From contig JAQVKV010000131.1 of assembly GCA_028694545.1 (NCBI GenBank), positions 1-6,675 on the forward strand: 6,675 bases of DNA, read 5' to 3'. The position numbers were made by a program, and so were the translations under genes. Below are positions 1 through 6,227 of the stretch, one piece after another. The stretch's first letter is position 1, and the number at the start of each line of letters is the position of its first letter. The notes under the pieces were generated by a model, which saw only the letters and a list, made by a program, of their open reading frames with translations, did no database searches and was not told where the DNA came from. Origin of the DNA: Zavarzinia sp. (GTDB lineage: Bacteria > Pseudomonadota > Alphaproteobacteria > Zavarziniales > Zavarziniaceae).

Positions 1-219
1 GTCGAGGCCGGCGGCGACGGCGAGCGCCATCCCGGTCAGGGTCTCGGCGACCGCTTCCTCCGTCTCGCCATAGCGTTTGTAGGGCACGCATTCGCCCCGC
101 CCGGTGTGACCGCCGTGGGCGAGGCGGGCGACGACGACCTCGGCCTCGGTCTTGCTGCCGCGCGAAATGCGGAAGGTGCCGGCGATGGGCCAGCGTTCGA
201 CCGAGACCGTGAGAATCAT
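1..219 (-). CDS. dgcA: DgcA-like dipeptide epimerase / N-acetyl-D-Glu racemase (enolase superfamily), N-terminal 73 residues only
   Basis: The minus strand is open from an ATG at 219-217 to the window edge, giving 73 residues; the C-terminal part, including the barrel with the catalytic lysines and metal ligands, is outside. The visible part matches the N-terminal capping domain of the enolase-superfamily epimerases: S19-R20-G21-S22-K23-T24-E25 in the specificity loop, then G40-R41-G42-E43-C44-V45-P46-Y47 and R49-Y50-G51-E52. Family members epimerise L-Ala-D/L-Glu dipeptides during murein peptide recycling (YcjG type) or racemise N-acetyl-D-glutamate in D-Glu catabolism (DgcA type); the alphaproteobacterial versions are usually labelled DgcA. 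The fragment cannot separate these substrates, so the symbol is tentative. A GGAG ribosome binding site lies 8 bases before the ATG. The gene follows the cytochrome c gene on the same strand by 48 bases. The enzyme is probably cytoplasmic, as no signal peptide is seen. Confidence 0.8.
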   Translation of the reverse strand, partial: MILTVSVERWPIAGTFRISRGSKTEAEVVVARLAHGGHTGRGECVPYKRYGETEEAVAETLTGMALAVAAGLD

Positions 220-226
220 GAAGCAG

Positions 227-253
227 GCTCCGACCCGAGGACGGGGCCGGAGC
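227..253 (-). promoter_or_regulatory. Two-tier hairpin overlapping the dgcA ribosome binding site
   Basis: Read on the minus strand, GCTCCG (253-248) pairs with CGGAGC (232-227). Inside it, CCCG (245-242) pairs with CGGG (237-234) around a TCCT loop, leaving a small 2/1-base internal bulge. The right arm contains the GGAG that serves as ribosome binding site for the epimerase ATG at 219. No T-run follows (the next bases are CTGCTTC), so a standard intrinsic terminator is unlikely. It could act as a translational brake, a processing or stability element at the end of the cytochrome c message, or have no function. The structure was found by eye; no folding energy was calculated. Confidence 0.4.
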
Positions 254-267
254 TTAACCGGAAGTGC

Positions 268-657
268 CTATTTCGTCGCCTCTTCGAGATAGGCGATCAG
301 GTCCTCGCGTTCATGATCCTTCTTGATGCCGACGAAGGCCATCTTGTTCCCGGGCACCATGGCCTTCGGGTTGGTGACATATTCGGCGATGGTCTCGGCG
401 CTCCAGGTGATACCGCTTGCCGCCATCGCCTTGGAATAGGTGAAGCCCTCGTGCGTGCCGGCGACACGGCCGAAGAGCCCGTGCAGGTTGGGGCCGACCC
501 GGTTGGGCCCGCCGGCCTCCAGCGTGTGGCAGACGGCGCATCGCTTGAAGATGAGGGCCCCCTTCGCCTTGTCGGGATCGGCCGAGGCGGGGGCCGCCGC
601 CGCGAGAATGACAGCCAAGGTGGCGGGAACGAGCAGAGCGAAACGGTTCATTTGCAT
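268..657 (-). CDS. Secreted class I c-type cytochrome (cytochrome c2/c550-like)
   Basis: This is a small periplasmic electron carrier of 129 residues. An N-terminal signal peptide (N4-R5, then hydrophobic 6-22, with cleavage expected after A24-S25-A26) is followed by one haem-binding motif C40-A41-V42-C43-H44. Further class I hallmarks are G55-P56-N57-L58-H59-G60 after the haem, T73-Y74-S75 and the distal methionine in P102-G103-N104-K105-M106-A107-F108. A C-terminal helix (D119-L120-I121-A122-Y123-L124) ends the fold. Both axial ligands, H44 and M106, are present, so the fold looks complete. It probably shuttles electrons between the bc1 complex and a terminal oxidase or another periplasmic partner; its specific partner cannot be read here. 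The reading frame extends far upstream, but the signal peptide fixes the start at ATG 657, with ATG 651 two codons later also possible. A GGA lies 10 bases before ATG 657. It is divergent from the DUF2336 gene. Confidence 0.93.
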   Translation of the reverse strand: MQMNRFALLVPATLAVILAAAAPASADPDKAKGALIFKRCAVCHTLEAGGPNRVGPNLHGLFGRVAGTHEGFTYSKAMAASGITWSAETIAEYVTNPKAMVPGNKMAFVGIKKDHEREDLIAYLEEATK

Positions 658-708
658 AATGTTAGGGTCCGATCGCATTATTGTCGGATTGTTCTGGCTT
701 GGTTCGGA

Positions 709-738
709 ATAAGTGATCGTATCCGCGAGAGCCGTCAA
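709..738 (-). promoter_or_regulatory. Candidate housekeeping promoter for the cytochrome c gene
   Basis: On the minus strand TTGACG (738-733) matches five of six bases of the sigma-70 -35 consensus. After an 18-base spacer there is a poor -10 candidate, ACTTAT (714-709). This would place the transcript start roughly 45 bases upstream of the cytochrome ATG. Alphaproteobacterial promoters often have a better conserved -35 than -10, so this is plausible but unproven. I could not pick a convincing counterpart on the plus strand for the DUF2336/transporter operon. Confidence 0.3.
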
Positions 739-744
739 TGCGCT

Positions 745-762
745 ATGGTGACGCCATGGTGA
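745..762. repeat. Short direct repeat ATGGTGA with 11-base period in the divergent intergenic region
   Basis: ATGGTGA occurs at 745-751 and again at 756-762, one helical turn apart, between the cytochrome c promoter candidate and the DUF2336 ribosome binding site. Spacing of about one turn is what a dimeric regulator could use, but a seven-base repeat is short enough to arise by chance. No known regulator box was recognised. Confidence 0.25.
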
Positions 763-783
763 TAGGGATCCGGAGTGCGATTT

Positions 784-790
784 GGAAGGA
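784..790 (+). promoter_or_regulatory. Ribosome binding site that decides the DUF2336 start
   Basis: GGAAGGA at 784-790 is the strongest purine-rich site upstream of the gene. Its distance favours GTG 797 (six bases) over ATG 791 (no spacing). A second site, GGAG at 772-775, lies six bases before TTG 782 and would support the longer form. Confidence 0.4.
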
Positions 791-796
791 ATGCAC

Positions 797-1918
797 GTGT
801 CCGAGGTGACTCTTACACGCGGAGATCTGGAAGCGCTGCTGGCCGATCCCTCGCCGGAACGCCAGGCCGAGGCGACGGGCAAGGTGGCGGCCGCATGGCG
901 CGCCGGCACGCTCGAGCCGCAGGCACGAGCTGCGGCGGAAGCGCTGTTCCGGGCCATCGCACGCAAGGCAGCGGTCACCGTGCGCGCCACCCTTTCGGCC
1001 GTCATGAAGGATGCGGAAGACCTGCCGCACGATATCGCCATCAAGCTCGCCTCCGATGTCGATCATGTGGCGCTGCCCGTGCTCGAAGCCTCGTCGGTGC
1101 TGACGGACGAGGATCTTCTCGGCCTCGTGCTCGAAACCTCGTCGGCGGGGCTGTCCGCCATCGCGGGGCGCACGGTCGTTTCGGAACGGCTTTCGGACGC
1201 CGTGATCGCGCGCGGCGACGAAGGGGCGGTCGCCCGCCTGGTCCGCAATCCCGGTGCGCAACTGACCGAGGCGGCCCTTGACCGCGTGGCGGACGACCAT
1301 GGCCGCTCTCCCCGGGTGGCGGAGCCGCTGGCGGGGCGTGGGGGCTTGCCGTCGCGCGTGGCGGCCAAGCTGATGGCCATGGTGGCTGAACAGTTGCGCA
1401 ACCATCTGGCGACGCGTTGTGCCATTTCGGACGACCAGCTGGCCGACCTGATCCTTGAAAGCCGGGAGCGCGCCACCCTGATGCTGCCCCATGGGGCGGG
1501 CCAGGACCTCGAAAGCTTTATCACCGATCTGCATCGCGCCGGTACCCTGACGCCGACGCTGATCATGCGCGCCCTGCTGACCGGCGATTACCTCTTCTTT
1601 GAAACGGCGTTGGCGCTGCGGGCCGGTGTTCCCGTCGCCAATGCGAGCGCGCTGATCGCGGATCCGGGCGGCGGTGGTATTGCCAGGCTGTTTGCCGTGG
1701 CCGGCATGCCCGAGGTGCAACTGCCGCTGGCCCGCGTCGCCCTGATGGCGGCGGAGGAGACCGAGTTGCGCGATGCCCCTGGCGCCCGCGCGCATTACCG
1801 CGAACTGGTGGTCGAACGGATCCTCACCGGCTTCGGCGACCGGGTCGACACCGAGAGTGTCGACTATATGATCACCAAGATCGGCCGTGGTGCCGCGATG
1901 GCGGGCGGCGCCCATTGA
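797..1918 (+). CDS. DUF2336 domain protein, first gene of the MCE transporter cluster
   Basis: This is a 373-residue protein with no signal peptide or membrane segment, predicted cytoplasmic and nearly all helical. It resembles the alphaproteobacterial DUF2336 family. The signature stretch runs from L76-P77-x-D79 through D87-V88-x-x-V91-A92-L93-P94-V95-L96-E97 to V101-L102-T103-D104-E105-D106-L107, and repeated helical units give a HEAT-like look. The family's function is unknown; no catalytic motif is visible. The start is ambiguous. GTG 797 has GGAAGGA six bases upstream and is preferred; TTG 782 has GGAG six bases upstream; ATG 791 sits directly against GGAAGGA, too close for it to serve. 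All three are in frame and differ by at most five residues. The gene ends 30 bases before the STAS-MlaE permease, on the same strand and in the same frame, with no clear terminator between them, so co-transcription is likely. Confidence 0.85.
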   Translation: MSEVTLTRGDLEALLADPSPERQAEATGKVAAAWRAGTLEPQARAAAEALFRAIARKAAVTVRATLSAVMKDAEDLPHDIAIKLASDVDHVALPVLEASSVLTDEDLLGLVLETSSAGLSAIAGRTVVSERLSDAVIARGDEGAVARLVRNPGAQLTEAALDRVADDHGRSPRVAEPLAGRGGLPSRVAAKLMAMVAEQLRNHLATRCAISDDQLADLILESRERATLMLPHGAGQDLESFITDLHRAGTLTPTLIMRALLTGDYLFFETALALRAGVPVANASALIADPGGGGIARLFAVAGMPEVQLPLARVALMAAEETELRDAPGARAHYRELVVERILTGFGDRVDTESVDYMITKIGRGAAMAGGAH

Positions 1919-1948
1919 TCCTGTTCGGAAGCGTATCGGGTTTTCCCC

Positions 1949-3115
1949 ATGTCACGGACAACTAGCGCCGAAGCCGTCGGCCTGCTGCGCCTGAGCGAGC
2001 AGCAGGGGACCTTGCGGGCCGAATTGTCGGGCCGCTGGGTGGTCGCGAATGCCGCGCGGCTGGAAAAGGCGCTGGCCGGGCCCCTGACCGACCCTCGCGA
2101 CGCCGGGGCGGGGCGCGCGCTCGAGATCGATCTTTCGGGGATCGAGGCGATCGACACCGTGGGCGCCTGGCTGGTGCATCGCACAGCCGCCCGCTGGCGG
2201 CAGGCGGGTGGGGCTCCCGTGATCACCGGGGCGAGCGCCGATCACGAAGTCCTGCTCGGCCAGGTCGCCAAGGCGGATCGCCCGGCCCCTGAAAAGCCGC
2301 GCCGGGCCGGTCTCGTCACCCGCACCCTGCATGATTTCGGCCGTTCCGTCAGTCTCGCGGCGGATGAGGCGCTGCGCCTCGTCTCGTTCCTCGGCGAAAC
2401 GGTGGCGGCCATGTTCCGCCTCGCTTTCCTGCATCCTGGGCGCTTCCGGGTGACTTCCACCTTCGCCCAGGCCCAGGCGGTCGGGATCGAGGCCATGCCC
2501 ATCGTCGGCCTGATCTCCTTCCTGATCGGCGTCGTCATTGCCTATCAGGGCGTCGACCAGCTCGCGATGTTCGGGGCGCAGATCTTCGTCGTGAACCTTG
2601 TGGCCGTCTCGGTCCTGCGTGAACTGGGCATCCTGCTCGCCGCGATCGTCATCTCCGGGCGCTCGGGCTCGTCCTTCACCGCGCAGATCGGCTCGATGAA
2701 GCTGAACGAGGAGGTGGATGCCATGCGCACCCTCGGCCTCGATCCGATCGAGGTATTGGTGGTACCCCGCGTGCTGGCCCTCATGATCATGCTGCCCGGG
2801 CTCGCCTTTTTCGCCGATCTGATGGGCCTGCTTGGCGGCATGCTCATGTCGTGGGGCGTGCTCGGCATTCCACCCGACGTCTTCATGAGCCGGCTGGCCA
2901 ATGCCGTCACCTGGAAGACCTTCTTCGTCGGCGTGGTCAAGGCGCCTTTCTTCGCCGTCACCATCGCGGTGGTCGGCTGTCTCGAGGGGCTGCAGGTCGA
3001 GGGCAGTTCGGAATCCGTCGGGCGGCGCACCACCCAATCCGTGGTCAAGAGCATCTTCCTGGTGATCGTGCTCGACGCTATCTTCTCCATCTTCTTCGCG
3101 ACGATCGGGATCTGA
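1949..3115 (+). CDS. mlaE: MCE/Mla-type ABC transporter permease with N-terminal STAS domain (MlaB-MlaE fusion)
   Basis: This is a 388-residue inner-membrane permease of a phospholipid or hydrophobic-compound transporter. Residues about 10-110 form a STAS (MlaB-like) domain, seen as I60-D61-L62-S63-G64-I65 followed by D69-T70-V71-G72-A73-W74-L75. Residues about 125-388 are the MlaE domain, with an amphipathic lead helix and hydrophobic segments around 185-200, 212-235, 275-300 and 360-387. Family motifs are R224-E225-L226-G227, R238-S239-G240-S241, E254-E255-V256-D257-A258-M259 and G263-L264-D265-P266. In E. coli MlaB is a separate protein needed for the ATPase complex; here it is fused. The only nearby ribosome binding candidate is a weak CGGG eight bases before the ATG, so translation may be coupled to the DUF2336 gene ending 30 bases upstream. 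The ATPase gene starts one base after the stop. By order it corresponds to LinK of the Sphingobium LinKLMN system. Confidence 0.93.
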   Translation: MSRTTSAEAVGLLRLSEQQGTLRAELSGRWVVANAARLEKALAGPLTDPRDAGAGRALEIDLSGIEAIDTVGAWLVHRTAARWRQAGGAPVITGASADHEVLLGQVAKADRPAPEKPRRAGLVTRTLHDFGRSVSLAADEALRLVSFLGETVAAMFRLAFLHPGRFRVTSTFAQAQAVGIEAMPIVGLISFLIGVVIAYQGVDQLAMFGAQIFVVNLVAVSVLRELGILLAAIVISGRSGSSFTAQIGSMKLNEEVDAMRTLGLDPIEVLVVPRVLALMIMLPGLAFFADLMGLLGGMLMSWGVLGIPPDVFMSRLANAVTWKTFFVGVVKAPFFAVTIAVVGCLEGLQVEGSSESVGRRTTQSVVKSIFLVIVLDAIFSIFFATIGI

Positions 3116-3116
3116 C

Positions 3117-3923
3117 ATGGCCGATACGCGCGACGAAAACCCCATCATCCGCCTGCGGGGCATCCGAAACGCCTTCGGCCGTCAGGTGGTGCACGACAAG
3201 CTCGACCTCGACGTGCGCCGAGGCGAGATCATCGCCCTGGTGGGCGGTTCCGGCACCGGCAAGTCGGTGCTGCTGCGCACGATCGTCGGGTTGAACAGGC
3301 CCGCCGCCGGCTCGATCGAGGTCTTCGGCCAGGACATCCTGCATTTGCCGGTGATCGAGCGGCGCAAGGTCGAGCAGCGCTGGGGCATCCTGTTCCAGAA
3401 CGGCGCCCTGTTCTCGTCGCTTACCGTCGCCCAGAATATCCAGGTCCCGCTGAAGGAGCATCTGGGCCTGAAGGGCCCGATCCTCGACGAGATCGCCGCG
3501 CTGAAGATCGCGCTGGCCGGCCTGCCGCCCGAGGCGGCGGACAAATATCCGTCGGAGCTTTCGGGCGGCATGAAGAAGCGGGCGGGACTGGCCCGGGCGC
3601 TTGCCCTCGATCCCGAGATCGTCTTCCTCGACGAGCCGACGGCGGGGCTCGATCCGATCGGCGCCGCGGCCTTCGACCAGTTGATCGCGGACCTGCGGGA
3701 TGCCATCGGCTTCACCGTCTTCCTCGTCACCCATGACCTCGACACGTTGGCCACGGTCTGTGACCGCATCGCGGTGCTTGGGGAAAAACGTGTTATGGTC
3801 GTCGGCACGATGAGCGACATGCTGGAGCAGACGAACCCGTGGATCGTCGAGTATTTCCACGGGCCGCGGGGTCGCGCGGCGATGGATGCCAAGGCGCGCA
3901 ACGAAGCGCGCGACGCCGGCTAG
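3117..3923 (+). CDS. mlaF: MCE/Mla-type ABC transporter ATP-binding protein
   Basis: This 268-residue cytoplasmic ATPase powers the MlaE-type permease. All ABC motifs are present and intact: Walker A G43-G44-S45-G46-T47-G48-K49-S50, Q-loop Q94 within F93-Q94-N95-G96-A97-L98-F99, signature L148-S149-G150-G151-M152, Walker B I168-V169-F170-L171-D172-E173, D-loop G177-L178-D179-P180 and switch histidine H206. The LSGGM-K-K-R form of the signature and the G-A-L-F after the Q-loop are typical of the MlaF branch. A C-terminal tail from about residue 240 (P241-W242, then F247-x-G249-P250-R251-G252-R253) is also usual; in E. coli MlaF such an extension contributes to subunit contacts. Length is close to that of E. 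coli MlaF. The gene starts one base after the permease stop, with GGGA six bases before the ATG, and is followed 15 bases later by the MCE gene. Confidence 0.95.
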   Translation: MADTRDENPIIRLRGIRNAFGRQVVHDKLDLDVRRGEIIALVGGSGTGKSVLLRTIVGLNRPAAGSIEVFGQDILHLPVIERRKVEQRWGILFQNGALFSSLTVAQNIQVPLKEHLGLKGPILDEIAALKIALAGLPPEAADKYPSELSGGMKKRAGLARALALDPEIVFLDEPTAGLDPIGAAAFDQLIADLRDAIGFTVFLVTHDLDTLATVCDRIAVLGEKRVMVVGTMSDMLEQTNPWIVEYFHGPRGRAAMDAKARNEARDAG

Positions 3924-3938
3924 GAAAGCGCAGAGATC

Positions 3939-4838
3939 ATGGAAACCCGCGCCAACTATCTCTTCATCGGAGCACTCACGCTCGCCCTGCTGATCGGCGC
4001 CTTCGTCTTCGCGCTGTGGCTGGCGGGGGCGGGACGGGCGCCGGCCTTCGATCGCTACGTGATCTATTTCTCGGGCGCGGTCGACGGGCTCGGCGAAGGC
4101 TCGGACGTGCGCTACAATGGCATCAAGGTCGGTTCGGTCGGCAAGATCACCCTCGACCGCGACGATCCCAGCCGGGTGAAGGTGGAGGTCGACGTGGCGA
4201 CCGGCACGCCCGTGCGCGAGGATACGGTGGCCAAGCTGGAATCCCAGGGCATCACAGGCATTACCTATGTCCAGATGACCGCCGGCACGGGGCAGAGCCC
4301 GCTGCTCGATCCCCATGCCGAAGGTGGCCCTCCGGTCATTCCCAGCCGCGCCGGCGGCCTTGCCCAGGTCATCGCTACCCTGCCCGAGGTGCTGCGCCAT
4401 TCCGCCGAACTGCTCGAACAGGCGAAATCCTTCGTCGGCCCCGAGAATCAGGAATCGGTCGCCCGCACGCTTGCCAACATCGAAACGGTGACCGGGGCGA
4501 TCGCCGCCAAGTCGACCGAAATCCAGCAGATCATCGACAATGTGAACGTGGTCTCGAACTCGGTCGCGGATGCGGCGCGGGCCATTTCCTCGATTACCGA
4601 GGACGGCCGCAAGGCCATGGCCTCGATCGAGAGTTTCGCTCGTACCCTGTCGGACCTGGTGGTCAGCAATCGCCGCTCGATCGACGAATTCGCGGCCGAG
4701 GGCCTCACCCAGTTCGCCAAATTCATCACCGAGGCGCGCCGTCTGGTCGGCACGCTGGAACGGGTGGCGGAACGCCTGGAAAGCGATCCCTCCCGCTTCA
4801 TCCTCGGTACCCAGCGTCCGGAGTATGCGCCTCGATGA
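3939..4838 (+). CDS. mlaD: MlaD-family MCE domain protein, membrane-anchored, with long helical tail
   Basis: This 299-residue protein is anchored in the inner membrane by one N-terminal helix (about residues 7-29), with the rest in the periplasm. The MCE domain covers about 38-115: V48-D49-G50-L51-x-x-G54-S55-D56-V57-x-x-N60-G61-I62-x-V64-G65-x-V67, ending near G104-I105-T106-G107-I108-T109-Y110-V111. MCE proteins form hexameric rings that pass lipids or other hydrophobic molecules from or to the permease. Beyond residue 140 there is a long, heptad-rich helical region ending in S-R-F-I-L-G near residue 290, making the protein much longer than E. coli MlaD (183 residues) and closer to LinM-type or plant TGD2-like proteins. 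The ribosome binding site is AGGA, overlapping the stop codon of the ATPase gene. The 3' end overlaps the lipoprotein gene by four bases. Confidence 0.94.
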   Translation: METRANYLFIGALTLALLIGAFVFALWLAGAGRAPAFDRYVIYFSGAVDGLGEGSDVRYNGIKVGSVGKITLDRDDPSRVKVEVDVATGTPVREDTVAKLESQGITGITYVQMTAGTGQSPLLDPHAEGGPPVIPSRAGGLAQVIATLPEVLRHSAELLEQAKSFVGPENQESVARTLANIETVTGAIAAKSTEIQQIIDNVNVVSNSVADAARAISSITEDGRKAMASIESFARTLSDLVVSNRRSIDEFAAEGLTQFAKFITEARRLVGTLERVAERLESDPSRFILGTQRPEYAPR

Positions 4839-5497
4839 CCGATCGTTCCGTCTCGCTTTCGCGCCGCCGCGTGCTGAATACCGCCGTCCTCGGCGGTTCG
4901 GCGGTCATGCTTGGCGCCTGCGGCAGCCTGTTCAAGGCGGCGACCACCACGCCCCGCCTCTTCACCCTGACTTCGACCGCCGACATTTCGCCGGGCCCGA
5001 TCGTAGGCTGGCAGCTTGTCGTGGAAGAGCCGCTGGCCTCGCGGTCGATCGATACGGATTTCATCGCCCTGATGCCGTCCTCGACCGAGGTGAAATATTT
5101 CGAGAGTGCGCGCTGGGCGGAACGCGCGCCGCGCATGGTGCAGACCCTGCTGGTCGAATCCTTCGAGAATTCAAGGCGTATCGTCGCTGTCGGCCGTCAG
5201 GCCGTCGGCCTGCGCGCCGATTTCCAGCTCATCTCGGAATTGCGCGAATTCCAGGCGGAATACCGCAAGGGCCTGAAAGCCCCGCCGGTCATCCGCATCC
5301 GCTTCTCGGCCAAGATGATCCTGCAGCCCCAGCAGATCATCGTCGCCGCGCAGAATTTCGATTTCGAGGAACAGCTGATCTCGAACGATATCGACAGCGT
5401 GATCGCCGGCTTCGACAAGGTCCTGGACCAGACCATGCGCGGCGTCGTCGAATGGGCGCTCGCCCAGCGCAACCCGAACGAGGGCAAGCTACTCTGA
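4835..5497 (+). CDS. ABC-type transport auxiliary lipoprotein (LinN/PqiC-like)
   Basis: This 220-residue lipoprotein is the fourth component of the MCE transporter. The signal peptide ends in the lipobox L26-G27-A28-C29, so C29 should be lipidated. Glycine at +2 and serine at +3 contain no inner-membrane-retention aspartate, which suggests the outer membrane if Lol rules apply. The mature protein fits the ABC_trans_aux family: an early Y/F-x-L-T-type strand (L42-F43-T44-L45), a central region matching the domain where A109-P110-R111-M112-V113-Q114 occurs, and a C-terminal helix near the Y/F-D-K-V-L-D segment. Such proteins (PqiC, LinN) partner MCE proteins. The start is the ATG in an ATGA overlap with the mlaD stop, with GGAG 11 bases upstream, which indicates translational coupling. 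Before the hydrophobic stretch lies S9-R10-R11-R12-V13-L14-N15, which resembles a Tat motif. Confidence 0.88.
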   Translation: MTDRSVSLSRRRVLNTAVLGGSAVMLGACGSLFKAATTTPRLFTLTSTADISPGPIVGWQLVVEEPLASRSIDTDFIALMPSSTEVKYFESARWAERAPRMVQTLLVESFENSRRIVAVGRQAVGLRADFQLISELREFQAEYRKGLKAPPVIRIRFSAKMILQPQQIIVAAQNFDFEEQLISNDIDSVIAGFDKVLDQTMRGVVEWALAQRNPNEGKLL

Positions 5498-5522
5498 TCC
5501 TCTGCCCCATTTTCAGGGCGCC

Positions 5523-6218
<696 letters not shown>

Positions 6219-6227
6219 GGCCCGAAC

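Noticed and set aside
668..688. Inverted repeat TCCGA...TCGGA near the cytochrome c start
   Set aside because: Arms are only five bases with an 11-base spacer, and similar motifs are common in this GC-rich sequence; there is no support as an operator.
106..762. Plus-strand open frame of 218 codons opposite the cytochrome c and epimerase genes
   Set aside because: It runs antisense to a cytochrome with intact signal peptide, CxxCH and axial Met. Its translation is low-complexity G/A/R/D-rich with no recognisable domain, as expected for a shadow frame in GC-rich DNA.
658..1044. Possible N-terminal extension of the cytochrome c frame
   Set aside because: It would bury the signal peptide deep in the protein and overlap the divergent DUF2336 gene. 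The extension has no domain.
743..1915. Minus-strand open frame of 390 codons opposite the DUF2336 gene
   Set aside because: It mirrors the DUF2336 frame. The product is rich in H, Q, R and G with no motif, and the sense strand carries a recognised family.
1931..1948. GGG-TTTT-CCC mini-hairpin before the permease ATG as a terminator
   Set aside because: The stem is three base pairs with no following T-run; too weak to end transcription inside the likely operon.
1952..3163. Minus-strand open frame of 403 codons opposite the STAS-MlaE permease
   Set aside because: The translation is a run of H/D/E/Q/G-rich low-complexity sequence. It is a codon-bias shadow of a clear membrane permease.
3078..4400. 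Minus-strand open frame of 440 codons spanning the ATPase and part of the MCE gene
   Set aside because: It spans two well-identified genes on the other strand and contains no known domain.
3839..4834. Long upstream extension of the lipoprotein frame through the MCE gene
   Set aside because: The true lipoprotein start is ATG 4835 with signal peptide and lipobox. The extension is out of frame with mlaD and arginine/glycine-rich low-complexity sequence, so it is not an N-terminal domain.
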